From: Arenibacter sp. 6A1 | Lineage (GTDB): Bacteria > Bacteroidota > Bacteroidia > Flavobacteriales > Flavobacteriaceae | Reading direction: 5' to 3' | Length of the DNA: 64,000 bases | Assembly: GCF_012272855.1 (NCBI RefSeq) | Contig: NZ_JAAXCQ010000011.1 | Span: forward strand, 117,478 to 181,477 | Shown: piece after piece, positions 1 to 6,823 of the stretch | How the letters are laid out: the number at the start of each line of letters is the position of its first letter | How positions within the stretch are numbered: the stretch's first letter is position 1 | The notes under the pieces: generated by a model | What the model was told of the DNA's origin: nothing | Database searches by the model: none | Seen by the model: the letters and a program-made list of their open reading frames with translations, nothing else | Position numbers and translations under genes: made by a program

Positions 1-2
1 AT

Positions 3-965
3 TCCTGTGAAATTCAGGAGGCCGATTTTTATGTAGGTAGTTATGCGATAGGAGATAGGACCAGGGCTTTTTTAAAAGTTCAGGACGGTTGCGATTATAA
101 GTGTACCTACTGTACCATTCCTTTGGCCAGGGGGATCTCTAGAAGTGATACCTTGCAAAACGTTTTAAATAATGCCGCCGAAATCTCCCAAAAGGGGATT
201 AAGGAAATTGTGCTTACCGGGGTTAATATTGGCGATTATGGAAAAGGAGAGTTCGGCAATAAAAAACACGAACATACATTTCTAGACCTTGTAAAAGCTT
301 TGGATAAAGTAGACGGGATCCATAGGTTGAGAATATCTTCTATTGAGCCAAATTTATTGAAAAATGAAACCATAGATTTTGTTGCGCAAAGTAATTCCTT
401 TGTGCCGCACTTTCATATTCCCCTTCAAAGCGGTAGTGATATTGTCTTAAAAGCTATGCGAAGACGTTATTTAACGGACTTGTATGTCGATAGGGTTAAA
501 AAGATTAAAGAGGTAATGCCGCATGCCTGTATTGGGGTCGATGTTATTGTTGGTTTTCCTGGGGAAACTGACGAATTGTTTTTAGAGACCTATCATTTTT
601 TAAATGAATTGGATATTTCCTATTTACACGTCTTTACTTATTCTGAAAGAGATAACACTGTGGCAGCGGATATGGAAGGGGTTGTTCCTCAGAAAGTAAG
701 AAATAAAAGAAGTAAAATGCTTCGCGGGCTATCGGTTAAGAAAAGAAGGGCGTTTTATGAAAGTCAATTAGGGTCCAGGAGAACCGTATTGTACGAAGGG
801 GAGAATAAAGAAGGCTATATTCACGGTTTCACGGAAAACTACGTAAAAGTAAAGGCGCCGTGGGATCCGGGATTAGTAAATACCTTGCAAGAAATAGAAC
901 TTACAGAGATTGCCGAGGATGGTTTAGTGCGGTTTAAAGTAGTTGAAAAAGCAGCCGTAAATTAA
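3..965 (+). CDS. mtaB: tRNA t6A37 methylthiotransferase MtaB, 5'-truncated by window edge
   Basis: C-terminal ~320 residues of a radical SAM methylthiotransferase; the N-terminal part lies before the window, so the reading frame is open from base 3. The radical-SAM CxxxCxxC cluster is encoded at 90-113 (C-DYK-C-TY-C), followed by the conserved IPLARG. A C-terminal TRAM-like domain occupies roughly the last 65 residues. Family knowledge: MtaB adds a methylthio group to N6-threonylcarbamoyladenosine 37 of tRNAs reading ANN codons. MtaB is preferred over MiaB because of the spacing of the cysteines and the IPLARG tail, but MiaB/RimO relatives share the fold. A first in-frame TTG at 123 is not a real start, since it would remove the iron-sulfur cysteines. 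A strong terminator follows. Confidence 0.88.
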   Translation, partial: SCEIQEADFYVGSYAIGDRTRAFLKVQDGCDYKCTYCTIPLARGISRSDTLQNVLNNAAEISQKGIKEIVLTGVNIGDYGKGEFGNKKHEHTFLDLVKALDKVDGIHRLRISSIEPNLLKNETIDFVAQSNSFVPHFHIPLQSGSDIVLKAMRRRYLTDLYVDRVKKIKEVMPHACIGVDVIVGFPGETDELFLETYHFLNELDISYLHVFTYSERDNTVAADMEGVVPQKVRNKRSKMLRGLSVKKRRAFYESQLGSRRTVLYEGENKEGYIHGFTENYVKVKAPWDPGLVNTLQEIELTEIAEDGLVRFKVVEKAAVN

Positions 966-1010
966 TGGCGCCATAGCTCGACAACAAAACAAAAGTCGTG
1001 AAGTATATAT

Positions 1011-1049
1011 AAGAGGTTGTCTAAATCCTAAAGGCAGCCTCTTTTTTTA
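1011..1049 (+). terminator. Rho-independent terminator of mtaB
   Basis: An 11-bp stem (AGAGGTTGTCT / AGGCAGCCTCT, two G-U pairs) with a 9-base loop, followed by seven T. It lies 46 bases after the mtaB stop. Confidence 0.8.
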
Positions 1050-1115
1050 TTTGAGAAGGTGGTCGATGTTTCGTAACCATTAAAGGTCGACAAAAATAAT
1101 ATAGTCTTTAGGAGA

Positions 1116-1409
1116 TTATATTCTTATCCCAACTGGTAGCATTTCTTTGTATTGTCTGTTTTTTCTAAGGAATCCTGCTATTTCAGGACTGGTAGGTACT
1201 ATTCGTAAGTTTTCTTCTTGAAGGTGGTTTAAAACACATTTAATAAAATCTTCCTTAAATCCTATTGCTGTGATTTCTTCAGGAACAACCAATTTGGTTA
1301 AAAAAACTTTGCGTTCTTGGGAAGAGTATTCAATTTTTGCGAGGTGTCCGTTAAATTCGAACTCGAATTGTCTTAAGAATTCATTATTCTTAATTTCTAT
1401 GTGATTCAT
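1116..1409 (-). CDS. Small GNAT-like N-acetyltransferase (YjdJ/COG2388 type)
   Basis: 97-residue protein of the short GNAT group that carries little more than the acetyl-CoA-binding core. Visible are the strand with KLVVPEEITAIGF, a following helix with FIKCVLNHLQEENL, and the strand IVPTSPEIAGFLRKN; this order and the short length fit COG2388. Substrate unknown. It is alone on the minus strand between mtaB and a plus-strand hydrolase, so no operon hint is available. The family assignment is from recognition of pattern and could be wrong in detail; the reading frame itself looks real (start ATG with an A-rich leader). Confidence 0.6.
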   Translation of the reverse strand: MNHIEIKNNEFLRQFEFEFNGHLAKIEYSSQERKVFLTKLVVPEEITAIGFKEDFIKCVLNHLQEENLRIVPTSPEIAGFLRKNRQYKEMLPVGIRI

Positions 1410-1574
1410 ATTCTTTGATTTTAAATATTGATTAAATTTGGACTAAAGGTTCTCGGGATTTAATCCAATAAATCATTTTAAAAAAAGTAGGTCAAAAATT
1501 GGCAGACTGAAAACCAAGGGCAAAGGTAGTGAAAAAAAAGGAGGATTCCTATTTAAAAACGAGGCTAAATACTT

Positions 1575-2237
1575 ATGAGTCAGAATAAAATACATATTTA
1601 TTTCATGCCGGGAATGGCAGCCAATGCTTCTATTTTTGAACATATACGCTTGCCTGAGGAACTTTTTGAGCTTCATTTTTTGGAATGGAAAATTCCAAAC
1701 AAGAACGAAAGTTTAGAAGACTACGCTATTAGGATGAATTCCTCGGTGAAGCATTCCAATGCTGTTTTGGTGGGAGTGTCTTTTGGGGGGATGCTGGTTC
1801 AGGAAATGGCCAAACATATTGAAGTGAAAAAGGTAATCATTATCTCTAGTGTAAAACTGGCCTCCGAACTTCCAAGACGAATGGTTTTTGCCAAATACAC
1901 TAAACTTCATAAATTGCTGCCAACAGGAATGGTAAACAATGTTGAGTTAATGGCTAAATACGCCTTTGGCGAAACTGCTACAAAGCGTTTAAAACTTTAT
2001 CAACAGTATTTGTCCGTTCGAGATAAGTATTATTTAGATTGGTCTATTGATCAAATTGTGAATTGGAAACAAGGGGGGTATGACGAAAAGGTGGTTCATA
2101 TCCATGGTGAGAAAGATCCTGTTTTTCCGATCGCATATATTCGCGATTGTGTAAAAGTGAAGAATGGTACGCATACGATGATTATCCATAGGGCAAAATG
2201 GTTTAACGAGCACTTGCCAGAAATTATATTGCAATAA
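1575..2237 (+). CDS. Alpha/beta hydrolase
   Basis: 220-residue cytoplasmic alpha/beta-hydrolase fold protein. The nucleophile elbow is GVSFGG (Ser near residue 69), the acid is probably the Asp in HGEKDPVFP near residue 180, and the catalytic His is probably in NGTHTMI near residue 200. The oxyanion-hole loop is MPGMAAN near the N-terminus. No signal peptide. All triad residues are present, so an active esterase or related hydrolase is expected; substrate cannot be inferred. It precedes a lytic transglycosylase gene on the same strand by 137 bases. Confidence 0.8.
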   Translation: MSQNKIHIYFMPGMAANASIFEHIRLPEELFELHFLEWKIPNKNESLEDYAIRMNSSVKHSNAVLVGVSFGGMLVQEMAKHIEVKKVIIISSVKLASELPRRMVFAKYTKLHKLLPTGMVNNVELMAKYAFGETATKRLKLYQQYLSVRDKYYLDWSIDQIVNWKQGGYDEKVVHIHGEKDPVFPIAYIRDCVKVKNGTHTMIIHRAKWFNEHLPEIILQ

Positions 2238-2374
2238 GGAATGGCTACATTATATTTTTTGGAATAAATTGTTTTTCATGTAAAGGGTGGCTTATAATAA
2301 TTATCTTAGGATGGAAAAAAAATGCCCAAAAAAAGCAAGGAAATAAGAGTAGGACAGACAAACTAAAGAGAGGG

Positions 2375-3343
2375 ATGAAAAAAATGAATTTTATGAAAGC
2401 GGTAAAGAATATTTTAATGATTTTGGGAGTTGTTTTTGTGGGCAGCAGTTTAATATTTGCTGTAAAAAACAACGACGCTTCTGTGTCGACAGAAGTGGTA
2501 AAGACTACTAAAAACGATGTTGAAAAGGAAGGGTATCGGATTACGGCTATTGAAATCCCTGAAAATTTAAATTTTTCGGGAGAAGCGGTTCCTTTTGACG
2601 ATCCTGAAATTATGGAGCGTGTAGACCGAGAGTTCTTGGTAAACACCTATTGGCAATCCAATGCTGTGCTTCTGATGAAGAGAGCAAACAAGTACTTTCC
2701 GATCATAGAGCCTATTTTGGCTAAAAATGGCATCCCGGACGATTTTAAATATTTGGCGGTGGCAGAGAGTGGATTGCAGAATGTGGTGTCCCCAGCGGGC
2801 GCTAGAGGGTTTTGGCAAATTATGCCGGGTACAGCCAAAGATTACGGCTTAGAGGTAAACGCTAATGTGGATGAAAGATACCACATAGAAAAATCGACCG
2901 AAGTCGCTTGTGAGTATTTGAAGAAGTCAAAGGAGAAATTTGGGAGTTGGACACTCGCGGCGGCGGCTTATAATGCTGGGCCTGCCGGGATACAAAGGTA
3001 TATGGGGGTACAGAAGGTCGATGGTTATTACGATTTGTTGCTTGGGGAAGAAACTGGGCGATACGTATTTAGAATCTTGGCCATAAAAGAAATACTTTCC
3101 GATCCTGAAAAATACGGCTTTCATTTAGATAAGGAAGATATGTATACCAAGGTGCCTACCTATACTGTAGACATTTCAGAGCCAGTGGCCAATTTTGCGG
3201 ATTTTTCCAAGGAATACGGAATTAATTATAAGATTTTAAAACGTCATAATCCTTGGCTTAGAGAGCCGCACCTGAACAATTCTTCCAAGAAAAAATACAC
3301 CTTGGAAATCCCTAATAAAGGCTACTATAAGATAGCTAAATAA
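2375..3343 (+). CDS. Membrane-anchored lytic transglycosylase (SLT domain)
   Basis: 322 residues with one N-terminal hydrophobic segment (about 12-32), then a periplasmic goose-type lysozyme/SLT domain. The catalytic Glu is in AVAESGLQ (about residue 131), followed by SPAGARGFWQIMPGTA and the AAAYNAGP motif of the family. The family cleaves the MurNAc-GlcNAc bond of peptidoglycan to yield 1,6-anhydro ends. The C-terminal ~60 residues (PTYTVDIS... LEIPNKGYYKI) look like a reduced LysM-like region as in MltD, but no clear LysM repeat is seen. The stop codon overlaps the start of the cardiolipin synthase gene by one base (TAATG), so the two are likely co-transcribed and coupled: both act on the envelope. 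Confidence 0.85.
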   Translation: MKKMNFMKAVKNILMILGVVFVGSSLIFAVKNNDASVSTEVVKTTKNDVEKEGYRITAIEIPENLNFSGEAVPFDDPEIMERVDREFLVNTYWQSNAVLLMKRANKYFPIIEPILAKNGIPDDFKYLAVAESGLQNVVSPAGARGFWQIMPGTAKDYGLEVNANVDERYHIEKSTEVACEYLKKSKEKFGSWTLAAAAYNAGPAGIQRYMGVQKVDGYYDLLLGEETGRYVFRILAIKEILSDPEKYGFHLDKEDMYTKVPTYTVDISEPVANFADFSKEYGINYKILKRHNPWLREPHLNNSSKKKYTLEIPNKGYYKIAK

Positions 3344-4803
3344 TGGTCCTATGGAAAGAACATATATGGTCTTTTCTATTAGGGATTAATTATTTGTTGG
3401 TTATTATTTTTGCCGTGATTATTGTTTTGAAAAACAAGAATCCGGTAAAAACATTATCCTATATTTTTGCCTTGGCCGTCTTGCCTTTTATAGGATTGCT
3501 GGTCTATTATTTATTTGGACAGGACTATCGGAAAAATAAGATTTTTGAGAAAAAATATATCCTGGATAATGAAAGACTTAGGAATTGGGCAACCTCCCTA
3601 AGTTTAAGTGAAAGTGAAAAGGATTGGTTCGAAACAGAATTTGGGGAAGGTATTTCCAAAATTTATCGTTTGCTGGGCAACAATCAAAAGGCAGTACTGA
3701 CCTTTGATAATAAACTAGAGGTTCTTTTAAACGGGGAGGAAAAGTTTAAATCCTTAAAAGCCGATCTCAAAAATGCTAAAAAGCATATTCATCTAGAGTA
3801 TTTTGTGATTTTTGACGATGAGCTCGGAAGCGAAATTATTGATATTCTCTGTAGCAAGGCACAAGAAGGGGTGTTGGTGCGCTTAATATATGACGATGTA
3901 GGAAGTAATATGTCTTCTAAGAGCAAAGCAAAGCTCACTCAAAACAAAGTGGCTCATTTTCCCTTTTTACCGGTGCTTTTTTCTAACTCTACCTCTAAAT
4001 TAAATTATAGGGACCATAGGAAAATTGTAGTTATCGATGGGGATATCGGGTATGTAGGGGGAATTAATATGAGTCAGAAGTATGATAATTCCTATAACAA
4101 TGCCCGGTATTGGCGAGACACGCATTTAAAAATAATAGGAGGGGCGGTTGGAGCACTTCAATCTTCCTTTTTGCTGAGTTGGAACTTTGTTTCTAAAGAA
4201 GAGATTGCCATAATAAATGGTTATTTACCTCAAACCAAACCTGAATTTAAAAAGCCTGTGGCTGTGCAAATAGCTGCTAGCGGGCCAGATAGTGATTGGG
4301 CGAATATTATGGAAGCTATTTTTTGTGCTATCAACTCAGCCAAGGAAAAAGTTTTTATAACCTCTCCGTATTTTATGCCCAACAGTGAAATTTTAACCGC
4401 ATTGACAACGGCTGCACGTAGTGGTGTCGATGTCCGCATTCTAATTCCTTACGAATCAGATTCATGGGCGGCACAATATGCCACGGACTCATATATTGAA
4501 GAGTCGCTAAGGTCCGGGATTAAAATTTATAGGTACCGAAAAGGGTTTATACATGCTAAAACCATGGTCATAGACGATTTATTTTCGAGTATTGGTACCG
4601 CTAATCTAGACTATAGGAGCTTTTCTATCAACTTTGAAATAAACGCTTTGGTGTATAATAGGGGGATCAATGAACAAATGAGCGCGGTTTTTGTTCAAGA
4701 TTTGGAAGATAGCGAAGAGATGACTTTGGAGCGCTGGGAAAAGCGAGGTATAGTAAGAAGGCTTCAAGAGTCTTTTGGGAGACTTTGGGCTCCATTGCTG
4801 TAA
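3343..4803 (+). CDS. cls: Cardiolipin synthase (phospholipase D family)
   Basis: 486 residues. Two N-terminal transmembrane segments (about 8-30 and 38-60) anchor it to the inner membrane. Two PLD HxKxxxxD motifs follow: HRKIVVID (about residue 228) and HAKTMVID (about residue 405), each with the downstream G-G-x-N/S or G-T-x-N element. Length and layout match bacterial ClsA, which condenses two phosphatidylglycerols into cardiolipin and glycerol. Start ATG overlaps the upstream transglycosylase stop. A strong terminator 35 bases after the stop closes the operon. Confidence 0.9.
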   Translation: MVLWKEHIWSFLLGINYLLVIIFAVIIVLKNKNPVKTLSYIFALAVLPFIGLLVYYLFGQDYRKNKIFEKKYILDNERLRNWATSLSLSESEKDWFETEFGEGISKIYRLLGNNQKAVLTFDNKLEVLLNGEEKFKSLKADLKNAKKHIHLEYFVIFDDELGSEIIDILCSKAQEGVLVRLIYDDVGSNMSSKSKAKLTQNKVAHFPFLPVLFSNSTSKLNYRDHRKIVVIDGDIGYVGGINMSQKYDNSYNNARYWRDTHLKIIGGAVGALQSSFLLSWNFVSKEEIAIINGYLPQTKPEFKKPVAVQIAASGPDSDWANIMEAIFCAINSAKEKVFITSPYFMPNSEILTALTTAARSGVDVRILIPYESDSWAAQYATDSYIEESLRSGIKIYRYRKGFIHAKTMVIDDLFSSIGTANLDYRSFSINFEINALVYNRGINEQMSAVFVQDLEDSEEMTLERWEKRGIVRRLQESFGRLWAPLL

Positions 4804-4838
4804 GGAAGCAATGGTGTGTCGGTATAGTTAGGGAAATA

Positions 4839-4876
4839 AAAAAAAGCTCTGGTAAAAGGTTACCGGAGCTTTTTTT
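4839..4876 (+). terminator. Terminator after cls (bidirectional-looking)
   Basis: Stem AAAGCTCTGGTAA / TTACCGGAGCTTT around loop AAGG, one G-U pair, with A-tract before and seven T after. It can serve cls and possibly the convergent minus-strand gene ending at 4948. Confidence 0.85.
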
Positions 4877-4947
4877 GTATAATAATGAAAATTGGACTTC
4901 TTTTAGAAGTCCCAAGAAAAGGAGTTTCTGAAAAAGACTTCTCTTGC

Positions 4948-5463
4948 TTATATTTTTTTCAATTGTTGTTGCATCATTTTAATTTGATCAGCCAACATGT
5001 TTTGTTTGTCTAATTTCTTGGCCTCGTTTAAAAGCAAGGTCGCTTCTCTTTTACGGCGTTTTTGCATGGCAATTCCAGCAAGGCTTAATTTTGCCATGGC
5101 CACGTCATAATCCATGTTTAGACCCAGTTTTAAAGCTTTTTTAAAGAATTTTTCGGCTTGGGTCAAGTTGGTTTGAGAAAATATAATTCCGTTAAGGTAA
5201 TTGTAGTATCCGTTTTGTTTTGTGGTAAGTGCGGCGTCTGGGTTTTTAATTTTATCGAGCCATTTCTTTGTTCCTTCCATATCCTGCTTACGCATTTTTA
5301 AAAAGGCCAAAAGAATTATTTCATTCCTATAATACAGAAAAATAAAAATAGAAGAAAGTAAAAGTAAGAATATTCCATTCCCAATATTGCCTTCTATGAA
5401 TTGGAATACAGCATAGGCAATAATTAGCCCTGCAACGACTAGTTTTAAATTTTTGTTGAACAT
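4948..5463 (-). CDS. Membrane protein with tetratricopeptide-like helices
   Basis: 171 residues. Two hydrophobic segments at about 7-24 and 30-46 form an N-terminal membrane anchor. The rest is helical with a TPR-like block (NYLNGIIFSQ... AEKFFKKALKLGL... MAKLSLAGIAMQKRRKREATLLLNEAKKLD). No enzyme motif. It starts six bases after the stop of the 5470 gene on the same strand, so the two are likely one operon. Function unknown; TPR proteins usually hold protein partners. Confidence 0.65.
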   Translation of the reverse strand: MFNKNLKLVVAGLIIAYAVFQFIEGNIGNGIFLLLLSSIFIFLYYRNEIILLAFLKMRKQDMEGTKKWLDKIKNPDAALTTKQNGYYNYLNGIIFSQTNLTQAEKFFKKALKLGLNMDYDVAMAKLSLAGIAMQKRRKREATLLLNEAKKLDKQNMLADQIKMMQQQLKKI

Positions 5464-5469
5464 ATTTAC

Positions 5470-6354
5470 TTATAAATTAATTAATTCGTACGTAGTTTTA
5501 GAGGTTATTGTGGTGGGGATTTCCTGATCGCTCATTTGTGCAATGGTCGATGTTCCCGAAGATTTTCCGTCTACTTCCATCTTTACGATAAAGCCAGAGG
5601 ATATATCTGTTTGGATCTTGGTAGTCTGTGTGCCACTTAATTTCATGCTGGTGGTTGGATCCTTTACATTCATATTTACCTTGGCCTTGCCACTAATATT
5701 GGCTCTGTTATTGGTAACACTTAATAAGGTCCACGTATTGGTAGAGGTCAATGTGCCAGAATAAGTATTTTGCCATTGATCGTGTATTTTTATTTTATTG
5801 TTGGGGTAGATGTAGGTCATTTGCTTATAACTGTTGGATAATGCTTCCGAACCGAATTCTTTTTGCAAAGACTTTTTCATCATGTTTAAGGAGAATTTGT
5901 CCTTTAAGCCAGAGGCCTTTGCCATTTTACTGACCAAACTATCGCCGCCTTGAACGTCTAGAATATTGCCGTTCTTGGCTAAAATTAATTTAATAGGATT
6001 GTTTAGGATGGTATGGAAAACCCTAGATTGTATGTCTCCTTCCTTAATTTGTTTGGCTTTTACGTTCATTAGCTCTCCCTGAATGCTCGATGTCATTTTT
6101 AGGTTGAGATCCTTGAAAGTTAGGGAAACCACATAGTTTTTGTTTTCTTCCCCCAAGACTTTAAATTGCAGGATGCCATCAATGGTATTGGTAATGATGT
6201 GCGAAGCCCCATCTAATTCTTGGGTAATCACCTGTTTAGCTTGTTGTTTTATGGTAAAAACATCCCCTTTGTTAAGTTGATACGCAAAAGTAGTTTGTCC
6301 AAATAGTGTTGCGTTGAACAAGGTTAAAAATAATAAAATAAGGGAGCGCTTCAT
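5470..6354 (-). CDS. Secreted protein of the DUF6263-like family
   Basis: 294 residues if started at ATG 6354, which gives a clean signal peptide (MKRSLILLFLTLFNATLFGQ) with cleavage after GQ, the usual form in this phylum. The frame is open upstream to 6459, but that extension is basic, lacks signal features and runs into the rpmH promoter region, so it is rejected. The mature part starts YQLNKGDVFTIKQQ and is beta-rich with alternating hydrophobic residues; a lipoprotein-carrier-like barrel is possible but not proven. No cysteines or catalytic motifs stand out. Operon with the downstream membrane TPR protein. Confidence 0.65.
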   Translation of the reverse strand: MKRSLILLFLTLFNATLFGQTTFAYQLNKGDVFTIKQQAKQVITQELDGASHIITNTIDGILQFKVLGEENKNYVVSLTFKDLNLKMTSSIQGELMNVKAKQIKEGDIQSRVFHTILNNPIKLILAKNGNILDVQGGDSLVSKMAKASGLKDKFSLNMMKKSLQKEFGSEALSNSYKQMTYIYPNNKIKIHDQWQNTYSGTLTSTNTWTLLSVTNNRANISGKAKVNMNVKDPTTSMKLSGTQTTKIQTDISSGFIVKMEVDGKSSGTSTIAQMSDQEIPTTITSKTTYELINL

Positions 6355-6451
6355 GTAATTGTCGAGATTCGGTTTAAACCGATGCAAAAGTAATAAAAAC
6401 CTAGCGGTCGGCAGTCGGGCTGTTCTAAAAAAAAATATTTTTTTAATTACA

Positions 6452-6482
6452 TTTGCCAAAGCAAAAACTCTTTGTATATTTG
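6452..6482 (+). promoter_or_regulatory. Promoter of rpmH (TTTG-N19-TATATTTG)
   Basis: A textbook Bacteroidetes promoter: -33 TTTG at 6452-6455, a 19-base spacer, and -7 TATATTTG at 6475-6482. Transcription would begin near 6488, giving a leader of about 75 bases before rpmH. Confidence 0.8.
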
Positions 6483-6561
6483 CACCCGGAATTTGTTAGG
6501 ACAAGCAGATTCAGAATGATTGTCAAAAAGTAATTTAAGGAGACTATAAAAATACGCTACG

Positions 6562-6723
6562 ATGAGCAAAAGAACATTTCAACCATCTAAGAGAAAGAGA
6601 AAAAACAAACATGGTTTCAGAGAACGTATGGCTACTGCTAATGGTAGGAAAGTTCTAGCTAGAAGAAGAGCTAAGGGAAGAAAGAAATTATCGGTCTCCT
6701 CTGAACTGAAGCATAAGAAATAA
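6562..6723 (+). CDS. rpmH: 50S ribosomal protein L34
   Basis: 53 codons encoding [19 protein letters not shown], then [24 protein letters not shown], the invariant L34 signature, with a seven-residue tail. Very basic, as expected for the smallest large-subunit protein that binds 23S rRNA domain III. Short enough to be missed by length cut-offs. It has its own consensus promoter 80 bases upstream and its own terminator. In many bacteria rpmH sits beside dnaA/rnpA near the origin; here it is followed by carB, so no origin is indicated. Confidence 0.97.
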   Translation: MSKRTFQPSKRKRKNKHGFRERMATANGRKVLARRRAKGRKKLSVSSELKHKK

Positions 6724-6751
6724 TGTCGACATTATTTTTGTTTAAAATATT

Positions 6752-6787
6752 AAGGTGTTACTTTTTTTAGAGTAGCACCTTTTTTTT
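6752..6787 (+). terminator. Terminator of rpmH
   Basis: Stem AAGGTGTTAC / GTAGCACCTT (small bulge) with a T-rich loop and eight T following. It separates rpmH from carB. Confidence 0.8.
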
Positions 6788-6823
6788 GCCCAATTCGCTT
6801 TTACATTTAAACACTTATTAAAA

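Noticed and set aside
1473..1676. 67-codon minus-strand frame before the hydrolase gene
   Set aside because: Overlaps the hydrolase start on the opposite strand and shows no recognisable features.
5470..6459. Longer start for the DUF6263-like protein
   Set aside because: The extra 35 residues hide the signal peptide and reach into the rpmH promoter region.
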